A DNA stretch of 64,000 bases from an uncultured Porphyromonadaceae bacterium (GCA_900538555.1 UPYI01000005.1:124001-188000); one strand, 5' to 3'. Shown: positions 9,701-18,454, numbered from the stretch's first letter. Numbers and translations: made by a program. Notes: generated by a model from the letters alone, not told the origin.

Positions 9701-10041
9701 TCTCTGCCGAAGAGGCGGAACGGGTTACGCAGTTGCTTCGCCGGTGGATTTCCGACGAACGCACCTGCCGTTGGTTTGCCGCCGATGCCACGGTGCTGAA
9801 CGAATCGGAAATATTGTTGCCGGAGGGTTCGTTCTATCGTCCCGACCGGGTGGTGATTCATCCCGACCGCACGGTCGAGATTGTCGATTACAAGTTCGGC
9901 ACGGTGGAACGGAAAAGCTATCTGCGGCAGATCGGCAACTATGTGAATCTGGTTCGTTCGATGGGGTATGACAACGTGTCGGGATATTTGTGGTATATCA
10001 CGATCGACAAGATCGTGCCTGCCGCCGGGGCGGAAGCGTAG
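6739..10041 (+). CDS. UvrD/RecB-like ATP-dependent helicase-nuclease (AddA-type)
   Basis: 1100 residues. The Walker A is 'RASAGSGKTYTL' (residues 5-16). Other superfamily 1 motifs are 'FTNKATEEMK' (Ia), 'MIDEFQDTSSLQW' (II), 'IVGDAKQSIYRFR' (III), 'VMTIHKSKGLEFRAVV' (V) and 'AYVAFTRAREELVVF' (VI). The C-terminus carries a RecB-type nuclease domain with 'YRPDRVVIHPDRTVEIVDYK' and 'YLRQIGNYV', where the Asp of 'PDRVV' and 'DYK' are the metal-binding and catalytic signature. Such enzymes resect double-strand breaks with a partner nuclease (AddB-type). That partner usually lies next door in Bacteroidales but is not seen here, so it must be encoded elsewhere. It follows the SUI1-like gene by 13 bp. 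Confidence 0.93.
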   Translation: MLHIYRASAGSGKTYTLTFEYIKLLLGYRNEQGMLCLFPKGRDMHRHILAVTFTNKATEEMKRRIIAELNVLAHEPERSAYLRDLTREFACDAEAVSRIAGETLFRLLHDFSFFNISTIDKFFQQALRAFTRDLGLPGGFNVELDDKMVIAEAIDRLFSDLDDPSQKTLLEWLISYTSDQVEEGKSWNINRSSGESDIFKLAKELSKETYKQYRSLLLEVVSDKSVLLDYQRSMRKIIQEFVGELCAIGKEAMELIRNAGLSVEDFKYGTSSAPSYFRKMEQLTQPKFDPPSARFRKAVDNEREWYKDDSPKRAELQAVYPALNTLAVRLCELLDGERYRMFATAVATGEFLYVLGILIDIDKRIEEYQVEHNTFLLSETSGILNQIINESDAPFIYEKLGTQIDHFMIDEFQDTSSLQWRNFSPLVSESLSHGRDNLIVGDAKQSIYRFRNSDWQLLSRGLGRQFSPEQRRDFDMEVNWRSARNIVGFNNAFFQQSVLRTAAQLQAEIDAAGNRACDDYPKLFLDAYKDVCQRVSPKENLPGGHVVVRMWEPERTTDFREEALERIPDTVRALQDRGYEARDIVFLVRKNEEGADIIDLLLKAENDDPRYNFDVISNESLLLCHAPVVKMAIGVLHYMQSPDSEINRFQAFYDYATALSPDAESNVVSRYFKDRETAEEMLREIARQVYDKPLFEMCEQIFTCFSDKSDRTETAYIQAFQDCVLDYTRNHSADLLSFLEWWELKKEKLSVNTPDGQNAIRVMTIHKSKGLEFRAVVIPFCDWSLDSSRAPLIWCSPQVEPFDRLPVVPLKYGSRLGNTYYALEYYREKVNQYIDSLNVAYVAFTRAREELVVFAPLPKKEREIKTIGSLLSVCLSEPALPLPEGMRSVGTPVRLDTGDTDNEIKYEAGAEWYPVSEAEPVSEAALYIPEYVSIDPADRLHLRLQGKGAFQESRDRIYGTWMHRILSEIRYGEDIDAAVERYRFAGELSAEEAERVTQLLRRWISDERTCRWFAADATVLNESEILLPEGSFYRPDRVVIHPDRTVEIVDYKFGTVERKSYLRQIGNYVNLVRSMGYDNVSGYLWYITIDKIVPAAGAEA

Positions 10042-10117
10042 CCCATGGGCAGGAAATAACGGGGCGGGTGCAATATCCGGCGGTATTTTCCGTTTAAAAG
10101 ATCAAGACCGAAAAATA

Positions 10118-10825
10118 ATGTTGAAGCGAATATTCATAGCCGTTGCGCTGCTGCTTGTCGGGAGCGGGAGCATCTTTGCACAAAAGCAAAAGGTGCAGAA
10201 CCTGCCGTACTATGACAACCGCCGTTGGCATTTCGGTTTTTCGGTCGGTACGCATATTCAGGACCTGACGGTTTTCAGTTCGGGATATACCACACCCGAA
10301 GGCGAGAGCTGGTTTGTGGAGGTGCCCGATTTTAATCCGGGTTTCAATGTGTCGCTGATGGCAGACCTTTACTTGTGCCCGCATCTCAACCTGCGGTTGT
10401 CGCCCGGTATGTTTTTCGGAAACAAAGTGCTGACTTTGCGCGACCATACCAACGGCACACGGCATACGCAGGACATTAAGTCGTACTATGTCACTTTGCC
10501 TTTGGACTTGAAATTCAGTGCCAAGCGTATCAATAACTATCGTCCTTACCTTATGGGAGGCGTGATGGGAGTTGCCGATATTGCCAAGAAAAAAAGTCCG
10601 ATGCTGAAACTGAATACGTTCGATTGCTATCTGACGGTGAGTATCGGCTGCGATTTCTATCTTCCTTATTTTAAACTCAATCCGGAGTTGAAATTCTGTT
10701 TCGGTCTGACCGACCTGTTGCAGCATAAACGTCCCGACCTGCGCGAGCCGGGCGAGTTGAAGTTTACGGAGTCCGTCTCCAAAGTGCGTTCCAACATGAT
10801 CGTATTGAGCTTCTATTTCGAATGA
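10118..10825 (+). CDS. porT: Type IX secretion / gliding protein PorT (SprT) outer membrane beta-barrel
   Basis: 235 residues. The signal peptide is 'MLKRIFIAVALLLVGSGSIFA'. The mature protein begins 'QKQKVQNLPYYDNRRWHFGF', a hallmark of the PorT start, and shows alternating barrel strands ('HLNLRLSPGMFFG', 'YYVTLPLDLKFSAKR'). It ends 'ELKFCFGLTDLLQHKRPD' and '...MIVLSFYFE', an aromatic C-terminal strand typical of Bacteroidota barrel proteins. PorT is needed for export of type IX cargo in Porphyromonas. The ATG at 10118 is preferred because it gives the signal peptide; an in-frame start at 9968 would overlap the helicase gene. It is one of two type IX machinery families in this window, with PorU. 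Confidence 0.88.
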   Translation: MLKRIFIAVALLLVGSGSIFAQKQKVQNLPYYDNRRWHFGFSVGTHIQDLTVFSSGYTTPEGESWFVEVPDFNPGFNVSLMADLYLCPHLNLRLSPGMFFGNKVLTLRDHTNGTRHTQDIKSYYVTLPLDLKFSAKRINNYRPYLMGGVMGVADIAKKKSPMLKLNTFDCYLTVSIGCDFYLPYFKLNPELKFCFGLTDLLQHKRPDLREPGELKFTESVSKVRSNMIVLSFYFE

Positions 10826-10886
10826 TATCCGTATCTGTATTTAGAGCATGATCTTTTTTATTCTTTTATTCATTGTTTTTTCTTTG

Positions 10887-10894
10887 TAAATTTG
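10887..10894 (+). promoter_or_regulatory. -7 promoter element for the TPR/AraC regulator
   Basis: TAAATTTG fits TAnnTTTG. No TTG sits 19-21 bp upstream. It rules out the TTG codon at 10892 as a start, because that codon is inside the element. Confidence 0.5.
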
Positions 10895-10903
10895 TACTCG
10901 TTA

Positions 10904-12463
10904 ATGAAATGCAACGGAATGAAAAGCAGGGTATTGATATGGATCGGTCTGTTGTTTTGCGCAGGGGAAATACTGTGCCTTGCGCAGCCGGAGGATCTGC
11001 GGCAACGGCTTCTGCTGGATACGGCAAACCGTTATTTCATGGCGAACAACGCCGATTCGGCTTTGCTGTATTACCGGCAGGTTATCGAGGTGATTACTTC
11101 CGGCAGGCAGGGGGAACGGGAGTGTCCGGTGGATGCGGTCACCGCGTTGAACCGGAGCGGGATTATCTATATGAATCAGGGTAATTACTATCGGGCATAC
11201 CGTTGTCTGATAGATGCCCTGTCCTTGTGCGAGACTTATGGCATTGTGTCCGAGCAGCCTCGGATATACAACAATATGGGCAATGTGTATTATCATTTTA
11301 AGAAATACGATATTGCCGAGGAGCATTATCGGCGTGCGTTGGCATTGTGTGCCGATTCCGCCCGTGCCGGCTACTACAACAACTTGGGTCAGGCTCTTTC
11401 GGAAATGGGCGAGGCGGACAGTGCTTTCTTCTACTTTGAGCGATCGTTGCAGGCATGCCGCCGTTACGACAACGACCGTCTGTTTGCCTTGTACAATTCG
11501 ATGGCTTCGCTTTACCGGAAGGAACAGCAATTCGACTCGGCATTCCACTATTACCGGTTGTCTTCGGTGGAATCTTTGAAAAACAACAAGATAGAACACG
11601 AGGCGCAAAATCTGTCGGACTTGGGCAGGTTGTTCCTGCAACAGGGGCTGTTGGACTCGGCTTTGTTTTACGTCGGTGAATCCGACCGGCTTGCCCGTGA
11701 GAACGGTTTTCTGAAAGTCATGGTAGAGAATGCCTTGATATGGTCGCAGGCGGAGGAGCTGCGGGGCAATACCGAAGGGGCTTTCGGGTATTACAAGCGG
11801 TATGCCGGATTGCGCGACTCGCTGTTCAATGCCGACACGTTCGGAGACATCAGCCAGTTGCAGCGTTCGTACGAGAAGGATAAGACCAACCGTCAAATCG
11901 AGCAACTGGTGGTGAAACAGCGGGAAAAGGAACGTACGATAGCCATTACTTTGTGTGTCCTCGCGGTCGTGTGCATTGCCTTGCTATATATTTACCTGCA
12001 AAACCGTAAGCTGGATAAGGCTTATAGTGCGTTGGTGGAAAAGAACTTGGAGATAAAGCGGTATGAGGAAAAGGAGAAAGAGAAGAAGACGGATGCGGGC
12101 TATGGTGTGCACGATGAACTTTTCGACCGGATATTAGCGGCGATGGAAGATACGGCGATGATTTGCGAACCCGATTTTTCCATCGACAAGCTGGCGACGG
12201 CGGTGAGGTCTAATCATACGTATGTGTCGCGAGCCATTAAAAACGCCACCGACAAATCTTTCCGTCAGTTCCTCAACGGCTATCGGGTACGCGAGGCGCA
12301 ACGCATATTCTCCGAACCCGAAGCGGCACGATATACCATCGAGTCGGTTGCGCTCAGGGTGGGATTCAAGTCGCGCAATGCTTTTCACGACGTATTCAAA
12401 GACCAAACCGGTGTCAGCCCCAACTTCTATCTGAAATCCTTGCGCGAACGGCTGAATGGTTAA
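10904..12463 (+). CDS. Membrane-spanning TPR protein with C-terminal AraC-type helix-turn-helix
   Basis: 519 residues from ATG 10904; ATG 10919 gives 'MKSRVLIWIGLLFCAGEILC' as signal sequence and is equally likely. Residues about 30-330 are tetratricopeptide repeats ('NRYFMANNADSALLYYRQVI', 'PRIYNNMGNVYYHFKKYDIA', 'AGYYNNLGQALSEMGEADSA'). A transmembrane helix follows ('IAITLCVLAVVCIALLYIYL'), then a short coiled linker rich in Lys/Glu. The last 110 residues are an AraC HTH: 'DKLATAVRSNHTYVSRAI' then 'TIESVALRVGFKSRNAFHDV' and 'FKDQTGVSPNFYLKSLR'. The layout implies sensing outside the cytoplasm and direct DNA binding inside. The nearest plausible target is the type IX cargo gene 150 bp downstream. 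Its ligand is unknown. Confidence 0.85.
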   Translation: MKCNGMKSRVLIWIGLLFCAGEILCLAQPEDLRQRLLLDTANRYFMANNADSALLYYRQVIEVITSGRQGERECPVDAVTALNRSGIIYMNQGNYYRAYRCLIDALSLCETYGIVSEQPRIYNNMGNVYYHFKKYDIAEEHYRRALALCADSARAGYYNNLGQALSEMGEADSAFFYFERSLQACRRYDNDRLFALYNSMASLYRKEQQFDSAFHYYRLSSVESLKNNKIEHEAQNLSDLGRLFLQQGLLDSALFYVGESDRLARENGFLKVMVENALIWSQAEELRGNTEGAFGYYKRYAGLRDSLFNADTFGDISQLQRSYEKDKTNRQIEQLVVKQREKERTIAITLCVLAVVCIALLYIYLQNRKLDKAYSALVEKNLEIKRYEEKEKEKKTDAGYGVHDELFDRILAAMEDTAMICEPDFSIDKLATAVRSNHTYVSRAIKNATDKSFRQFLNGYRVREAQRIFSEPEAARYTIESVALRVGFKSRNAFHDVFKDQTGVSPNFYLKSLRERLNG

Positions 12464-12492
12464 TTTGCCCAATTTATCGGAATTCGGGCAAA
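12464..12492 (+). terminator. Hairpin directly after the TPR/AraC gene
   Basis: TTTGCCC (12464-12470) pairs with GGGCAAA (12486-12492), with inner AATT/AATT pairing. It begins one base after the stop codon. There is no long T run, so it may be a weak or attenuating terminator. Confidence 0.5.
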
Positions 12493-12613
12493 TGATATTT
12501 CTGTATACGGCAAATATTTCATTCCTGTCAATATCTTTACCTCGTGAATAAAACGGGCGGAAATATTATATTCTGCCGGGTTTAATGTTTCTTTAACTTC
12601 AAACTGGAATTTT

Positions 12614-15600
12614 ATGAAGAGAGTATTACTATCGGTGCTTATCGCTCTGTCGTGTGTGGCGGCACAAGCGCAAATCACGGCATTCCCTTATGCAGAAGGG
12701 TTCGAAAACAATGGTACTGACCTGCCCGAAGGCTGGACGCAGGAACAGGTAAGCGAAGCCGGTGAATCCGGAACGACCCAAGTATGGACGGTCGTACCCA
12801 CTAATGGAGGTATGTTTTTAGATCCTGCAAGCACGCATGACGGTGGATATAAGATCGCTTTGGGAACGGATGTCATGGGCGGCTCCGTAGCCCGGTTGAT
12901 TACGCCGGCTTTTGACTTGACCGGAGTGGCTGATCCTCAATTGAAGTTTTGGCGTACACAAAAGAATTTTATCGGCATCAATGCGCTGAAAGTATATTAC
13001 AAGACTTCTGCTGCCGGCGAATGGACTTTGCTGGAAAGTTATGAAGAGGAAGCGGCGGATTGGACGCAAGCTACATTGAACCTGCCGGATCCGTCGGCTG
13101 ACTACTATCTTGCCTTTGAAGGATATGATTTAGGTGGTTTCGGCGTACAGTTGGACGACATCCGCATTGTTGCCGCTCCTACCGGTCCGGTCATTGGCGA
13201 GAGTGAACCCTCGTTGAACATGGGTACGGTCTACAACAACCTGCCGACGCAAGAATATACCGCCATGTACACGGTGAAGAATACCGGCGTGAAGGAGCTG
13301 GTGATTGCATCGCTGGGCGATGCAACCTCCCCTAACCTGACGATAGAGGGGCTGCCCGTCGCTGTGAATCCGGGCGAACAAGGTCGGTTCGCCGTGAAAC
13401 TGTCGGGCACGAACGAAATGGAGCCGGGCTTTTTCAACGGGAAGTTGGTGCTGGTATCCAATGCAGAGGATATGGGCGAATTTTATGTGGACGTAACGGC
13501 GACGGTATCGACAGTTGCAATCAGTCCCTATCTTTATACCGATTTGGGTACCGATATGACGGCTGCATTCCCTGCTGACTGGACGACAGACAACCCGTTC
13601 GGTTTCAAACGCTTTATGGCATCTATGGACGGCGGTATAGACAATTCGCCGTGTATGGCTTCGTCGATAGGAAGCGATTCTTGGGACTTGATACAGTCCG
13701 GCTTCGTATTTATGGGGGGAACGCCCGTAATCTCTTTCAATTATAAATTGCTACAACAACCGCCTATGGGATTCGATTTTACCGAACCGGTTCCCGCAGA
13801 AAACTTCAAATACGAAATATCCATATCCAAAGACAACGGCACTACTTGGAATGTGCTTACGCCGGTTCCGGCAGAGCATACAGCCACGACCGGATTTGCA
13901 GAAGTGACAGCCGATGCAGGTGCTTACGCCGGCGAAATATGTCAAGTACGTTTCCGTTTCGAGACTGTCGGTACGCTGAACAATGCAAGGCTGTGGGTGG
14001 ATGACTTTACTATCGGTACGGCTCCGGTCAATGAACTGGGAGCGGTCGCTGTGGTCGGTTCGGCTACGCCGACAGCCCTCACGGCAAACGATTATGCCGT
14101 GCAGGTGCGGAACAACGGCTCTGCCTCACAGGAAGATTATATCGTGAAACTGATGCAAAAGGGTGAGGACGGCGATGTGGAAATAGGCAGCCAGCCCGGT
14201 GTGCTTATCCGGTCGGGTGAAACGCATGATTTCACTTTCGAATGGACGCCTATGTTTGAGGGTGCAGCCAAACTCTACGGTGAAGTGGTGATGGACGATG
14301 AATACTCTCTGAACAACCGGACTGATATCTTTCCGGTGACAGTGCAACCCGGAGCCTATAAAACCGTAACCGTGGGCGACGGCAATAACGAAGGAAACTA
14401 TTTCCTGCCTTACAATACATATTATATGCAGAGTCTGACCCAGACCCTTTATTTCCCGCACGAACTGAAAACGAACGGCGGAAAAATCAGTTCGCTTACC
14501 TACCATGCCACAATCGTGAAAGGCATAGTCGATTTGAACGACCTGCCCATTCAGGTATGGTTGGGTGAAACCGATAAAGATAATCTTGCCGACAGTTGGG
14601 TCGATCCCGCGACACTTACCTGCGTGTTCGACGGAACAATCGGTTTCCCGGTCGGAGAATATGATGTTACGGTCAATTTCGATACTCCATACGAATACAA
14701 GGGCGGCAACTTGGTGGTATATTCGTTCCGCAAGAAAGTGGCTGACGGAGCTTACGGCAACATGAACAACCGGTTTACGAGTACCAATTACCCGGGATCG
14801 GCTCGTTCACGCGCCAACTATTTGGTGGATGATGTGGTGTTCGACCCGATGCAGCCTGACGATATAGAGATTGTAATGCCGATGGACTTTATTCCGAATA
14901 CGAACTTTGTGTTCGACTTCTCCGGTACAGGCGCCCTGACCGGCAAGGTAGACAACGGAGCCGAAGCACTCGGAAACGTGACGGTGCAGGTAGAAGGTAC
15001 GGATCTTTATGTACTGACCGATGCCGACGGTAAGTATGAATTGCCCGCTTTGGTTCCGGGCGACTACCGCATGACGGTGGGCAAGCACGGCTATTTCTCC
15101 CGGACGTTCGATGTGACGGTTGCCGCCGACGGCGTGGCAACGCTCAATGCGACTCTGGAAGCCATACCTACCTATACCGTAAGCGGAAAGGTAACCTCGA
15201 CCGATCATCCCGACGGCGTGGCTGGCATTACGCTGACGCTTTCCGGATATCACGATTATACTGCCACCACCGACGGGAACGGGATATATGCTATTGAAGG
15301 CGTGTATGAAAACAATACTTACACCGTGCAGGTGCGCCACAGTCTGTACGACGACTACGATGCCGCATTGACGGTGCTTTCAGCCGATGCTTCCCACAAT
15401 ATCGAATTGGTGGAAAAGGCTTATCCGGTGTTCAGCGCGAAAGCCGAAAAGAGCGAAAATAATGTTGTGGTGACTTGGGAAGTTCCCGTAGCCGGACGCG
15501 ACACGACCTACCAGATCGACGATAATACGCCGGAAAGCGGGGAATCTGTGAGACCGGGTAACGATGTCCGGATGGGCAATGAGTTTGAAACTACCGATGA

Positions 15601-16450
15601 GGGTGTACTCAAAAGCGTTTTGATACTCGGCTTGGCAAACCCGGATGCAGCCGGCAATGACGAGACTCTGACCGTTGAGGTGTATGACTCCAACCGGCAA
15701 CTTATCGGCACCAGCGATCCCTTCCGTCTCCCGGAGGATGCTTGGGTGAATGTGCCGCTCGACAACATCCGCTATTCGGGCACATACTATGTCATGGTGC
15801 GTTGGCAGAACCTTACCGGGGCTACCAACCATATGGCTACCGATACGAATGGTGCGTATGCCGAGGAGTACCTGAGCTGGGCTTATGCAAACGGCTCATG
15901 GACCGAAATGTACACGGCATTCCGTATGCACCTCGTGTTCATGATACGCCCGAATGCCATGATACCTGATGAGAGCGTTACGGCTACCCCCGAAAGCTAC
16001 ACCGTGTTCCGGATGCTTAAAGGCGAGGAAGAAACCCGCGACAACTGGACGGAACTGACGACGACTGCCGAACTCCGATATACCGATACGGCATGGTCGA
16101 TGCTTGACGAAGGTAGCTACCGCTACGCTGTGACGGCGATCTATGCCGGCGACGGCAATCAGTCGGAACCGGTATTCACCAAGTCGGTATCTACTCTCGA
16201 AAGCGGTGTGCCTGCCGTCGATGCCGATATGGAGCTGAACGTATATCCCAATCCGGTAATAGGCGTGCTGAATATCGGCACCGATGCCGAAATTACGGAA
16301 ATAGCCGTGATGGATTTGGCGGGCAAGGTGGTGGCTGTACAGACCGGTAACCGCCGGCAAATCGACCTTAGCCTGCTCCCAGCCGGATATTACACGGTCT
16401 GCGTTGGCACGGTGGAGGGTATGCGCTCCGTCAAGGTTGTAAAACAGTAA
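12614..16450 (+). CDS. Large type IX-secreted surface protein with cleaved-adhesin/CNA-like domains
   Basis: 1278 residues. The signal peptide is 'MKRVLLSVLIALSCVAAQA'. Two cleaved-adhesin (choice-of-anchor J) beta-sandwich domains are visible: 'FPYAEGFENNGTDLPEGWT...' near 24-190, and a second around 300-470 with 'LWVDDFTIGTAP'. A CARDB-like segment follows. Near 780-960 are two carboxypeptidase-regulatory-like repeats ('LTGKVDNGAEALGNVTVQVE' and 'TVSGKVTSTDHPDGVAGITL'). A fibronectin-like region comes next. The protein ends with a type A sorting domain beginning 'LNVYPNPVIGVLNIGTDAEI' and ending 'GMRSVKVVKQ'. Relatives are haemagglutinin- or protease-like adhesins; no catalytic domain was seen. 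It is probably exported by the PorT/PorU pathway and cut near residue 1205. A bidirectional-looking terminator follows. Confidence 0.85.
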   Translation: MKRVLLSVLIALSCVAAQAQITAFPYAEGFENNGTDLPEGWTQEQVSEAGESGTTQVWTVVPTNGGMFLDPASTHDGGYKIALGTDVMGGSVARLITPAFDLTGVADPQLKFWRTQKNFIGINALKVYYKTSAAGEWTLLESYEEEAADWTQATLNLPDPSADYYLAFEGYDLGGFGVQLDDIRIVAAPTGPVIGESEPSLNMGTVYNNLPTQEYTAMYTVKNTGVKELVIASLGDATSPNLTIEGLPVAVNPGEQGRFAVKLSGTNEMEPGFFNGKLVLVSNAEDMGEFYVDVTATVSTVAISPYLYTDLGTDMTAAFPADWTTDNPFGFKRFMASMDGGIDNSPCMASSIGSDSWDLIQSGFVFMGGTPVISFNYKLLQQPPMGFDFTEPVPAENFKYEISISKDNGTTWNVLTPVPAEHTATTGFAEVTADAGAYAGEICQVRFRFETVGTLNNARLWVDDFTIGTAPVNELGAVAVVGSATPTALTANDYAVQVRNNGSASQEDYIVKLMQKGEDGDVEIGSQPGVLIRSGETHDFTFEWTPMFEGAAKLYGEVVMDDEYSLNNRTDIFPVTVQPGAYKTVTVGDGNNEGNYFLPYNTYYMQSLTQTLYFPHELKTNGGKISSLTYHATIVKGIVDLNDLPIQVWLGETDKDNLADSWVDPATLTCVFDGTIGFPVGEYDVTVNFDTPYEYKGGNLVVYSFRKKVADGAYGNMNNRFTSTNYPGSARSRANYLVDDVVFDPMQPDDIEIVMPMDFIPNTNFVFDFSGTGALTGKVDNGAEALGNVTVQVEGTDLYVLTDADGKYELPALVPGDYRMTVGKHGYFSRTFDVTVAADGVATLNATLEAIPTYTVSGKVTSTDHPDGVAGITLTLSGYHDYTATTDGNGIYAIEGVYENNTYTVQVRHSLYDDYDAALTVLSADASHNIELVEKAYPVFSAKAEKSENNVVVTWEVPVAGRDTTYQIDDNTPESGESVRPGNDVRMGNEFETTDEGVLKSVLILGLANPDAAGNDETLTVEVYDSNRQLIGTSDPFRLPEDAWVNVPLDNIRYSGTYYVMVRWQNLTGATNHMATDTNGAYAEEYLSWAYANGSWTEMYTAFRMHLVFMIRPNAMIPDESVTATPESYTVFRMLKGEEETRDNWTELTTTAELRYTDTAWSMLDEGSYRYAVTAIYAGDGNQSEPVFTKSVSTLESGVPAVDADMELNVYPNPVIGVLNIGTDAEITEIAVMDLAGKVVAVQTGNRRQIDLSLLPAGYYTVCVGTVEGMRSVKVVKQ

Positions 16451-16548
16451 AGGCTGGCTGGAAACGGTACTGCACGATAATCGGAAAGGGGTTGGGAAAA
16501 CCCTGAAATGGTCTTTCCGAAAAGTTGCAGATTGTAACGGCAAGATCT

Positions 16549-16599
16549 AAAAAGAGTCGTATCAAACTCGGTTTTGAGTAATGATACGACTCTTTTTTT
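16549..16599 (+). terminator. Strong intrinsic terminator after the surface protein gene
   Basis: AAAGAGTCGTATCA (16551-16564) pairs with TGATACGACTCTTT (16582-16595), followed by a T run and preceded by an A run, so it could act in both directions. The stem is perfect over 14 bp. Confidence 0.85.
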
Positions 16600-16876
16600 G
16601 CCTTTAAAGATGTTCTGGTTTCAAATTAAAATCATATAGGCTAAAATTGTATTTGGTGTATCGGAATAGTTAAAATAATGTGAGTTCGACGAATTATAAT
16701 TGTTTGAACAAATGGTGATTGGCGAAAATCCCTGTAACTTTGCTTTCTGTGGATATAGTGGTAATCGCTTAAATATTATTATTGGATACTATAAATTTAA
16801 TGCCTTTGCCGCTATGTTCCTAATTTTTAAATGAATATATCTTCGCTTATATCGAATTCACGTTATTTATAGTGCT
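16600..16876. other. A+T-rich intergenic stretch without a gene
   Basis: No credible reading frame on either strand. A TAACTTTG (16735-16742) resembles a -7 element but lacks a TTG at the right spacing. Base composition drops sharply from the flanking G+C-rich gene, marking the left boundary of the ATPase island. Confidence 0.5.
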
Positions 16877-16960
16877 CGAATTTGCGGGGAATCGGGGAAT
16901 CTCACATTTTAAATTTGCGGGGAATCGGGGATTTTGCTATTTTAAATTTGCGGGGAACTG
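16877..16960 (+). repeat. Three direct repeats of a 33-bp unit upstream of the AAA ATPase
   Basis: The core AAATTTGCGGGGAA recurs with starts exactly 33 bp apart: TTTG at 16881, 16914 and 16947. Copies 1 and 2 continue TCGGGG(A); copy 3 diverges after GGGGAA. The TTG of copy 3 is the -33 box of the ATPase promoter. The 33-bp period is about three helical turns, so bound proteins would line up on one face. Confidence 0.85.
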
Positions 16961-16977
16961 AAAATGCTTTATTTTTG
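16948..16977 (+). promoter_or_regulatory. Promoter of the AAA ATPase gene
   Basis: TTG at 16948-16950, a 19-bp spacer, then TATTTTTG at 16970-16977. The start codon at 17001 leaves a leader of about 15-20 nt. The -33 box lies within the third 33-bp repeat. Confidence 0.75.
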
Positions 16978-17000
16978 CATCTAAAATAGCCTTTGATATT

Positions 17001-18338
17001 ATGGAAAAGAGAGTCTTTAAAAGGAAAATATACGACAGGATTCTTCAATGGAAGCAAGAATCTAATGGAGAAAGTGCTTTGATGATACAAGGTGCTAGAC
17101 GTATTGGCAAATCGACTATTGCAGAAGAATTTGCAAAAAGGGAATACTCATCGTATTTGATTATAGATTTCAATAAGGCATCTGCAACTGTTAAATCTCT
17201 ATTTGATGATTTAATGGACCTGGATTTTATATTTCTTCAATTGCAGACCATTTATAATGTCGTTTTGGAAGAACGTAAATCTGTTATCATCTTTGATGAA
17301 GTGCAAAAGTGCCCGAATGCAAGACAAGCAATCAAGTATCTTGTACAAGATGGAAGATATGACTACATAGAAACCGGCTCGCTTATCAGTATTAAGCAAA
17401 ATACAAAGGGGATAACGATTCCAAGCGAAGAAGAGCAGATTGATATGTACCCAATGGACTTTGAGGAGTTCCGTTGGGCATTAGGCGACAATGCTTCCAT
17501 TCCGCTAATTAAGACTTTCTACGAAAAACGAATGCATTTAGGTGCGGCACATCGTGCAAAGCAAAGAGATTTGAGACTTTATATGCTTGTCGGTGGAATG
17601 CCACAAGCTGTAAATGAATATCTCAACACGAACAATCTCGCAAAGGTGGATGCTGTAAAGCGCAGAATCATCAAGTTATACTCGGATGACTTCTTAAAGA
17701 TTGATTCAACTGGAAAACTTAGCAGGTTGTTTATGGCAATCCCTGCTCAATTAAGCAAGAAATCAACCCGTTTTTACACCAACTCTGTTGTTGGAGAGTT
17801 GGAAGAGAGCACAGAGGCTGAAATGCTCATCAATCTTGAAGACAGTAAAGCTGTCCTTGTATCATACCACTCGGATGATCCGAATGTAGGGATGTCATTT
17901 ACGCAGGATATATCAAAATATAAACTTTTTGTTGCAGATACAGGGTTGTTCGTAACGATGGTATTTTGGGATAAAGATTTTACTGAGAATGTCATCTATC
18001 AAAAGTTATTGGCTGATAAGTTGGAGGCTAATCTCGGCTATATATATGAGAACCTTGTGGCTCAAATGCTTACCGCATCAGGTAATAAGTTATTTTACTA
18101 CACATTTGAGAAGGACGAGAAACATTCTTATGAGATTGATTTCTTATTATCGAGAGGTAATAAGATTTGTCCGATTGAGGTTAAATCATCCGGATACAGG
18201 ACTCATGCTTCGCTCGATGCTTTCAGGGCAAAATACTCAGGAAGAATTAAGAATAGTTATCTGCTCTACACCAAAGATTTTAAAATTGGAGAAAATGAAT
18301 TGATGTATGTTCCTTTTTATATGACAGGAATGATTTAG
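17001..18338 (+). CDS. AAA ATPase with DUF4143 / nuclease-like C-terminal domain
   Basis: 445 residues. The Walker A is 'GARRIGKST' (31-39), Walker B is 'VIIFDEVQKCP', and 'YIETGSLISI' is a sensor-like segment. The second half is DUF4143, with 'YMLVGGMPQAVNEYL', 'VADTGLFVTMVFW' and 'LEANLGYIYENLVAQML'. It ends in a PD-(D/E)XK-like motif: 'YEIDFLLSRGNKICPIEVKS'. This is the common Bacteroidales/archaeal 'ATP-binding protein' family, with no firmly proven function; a role in defence or toxin-antitoxin-like behaviour has been suggested. Codons are much richer in A and T than neighbours, pointing to acquisition by transfer. The gene stands alone, with repeats in front and a palindromic insertion-sequence-like relic behind. 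Confidence 0.85.
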   Translation: MEKRVFKRKIYDRILQWKQESNGESALMIQGARRIGKSTIAEEFAKREYSSYLIIDFNKASATVKSLFDDLMDLDFIFLQLQTIYNVVLEERKSVIIFDEVQKCPNARQAIKYLVQDGRYDYIETGSLISIKQNTKGITIPSEEEQIDMYPMDFEEFRWALGDNASIPLIKTFYEKRMHLGAAHRAKQRDLRLYMLVGGMPQAVNEYLNTNNLAKVDAVKRRIIKLYSDDFLKIDSTGKLSRLFMAIPAQLSKKSTRFYTNSVVGELEESTEAEMLINLEDSKAVLVSYHSDDPNVGMSFTQDISKYKLFVADTGLFVTMVFWDKDFTENVIYQKLLADKLEANLGYIYENLVAQMLTASGNKLFYYTFEKDEKHSYEIDFLLSRGNKICPIEVKSSGYRTHASLDAFRAKYSGRIKNSYLLYTKDFKIGENELMYVPFYMTGMI

Positions 18339-18454
18339 CTGTTATATGATTTTTCAAAAACGCTTCATCATGACTTGGCTCATAAGCTTATAAAGGGCTC
18401 ATAAAGGTTTCAATAATCAGAGAAAAGTAATATTGAGTTGGCTTGATCAACGTA

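Noticed and set aside
8014..9861. 615-codon open frame on the minus strand opposite the helicase gene
   Set aside because: Same reason; its composition (His/Arg/Gln-rich) is that of a reverse-frame artefact.
16735..16742. TAACTTTG as a promoter for an unseen transcript
   Set aside because: No TTG at the required distance and nothing recognisable downstream before the ATPase promoter.
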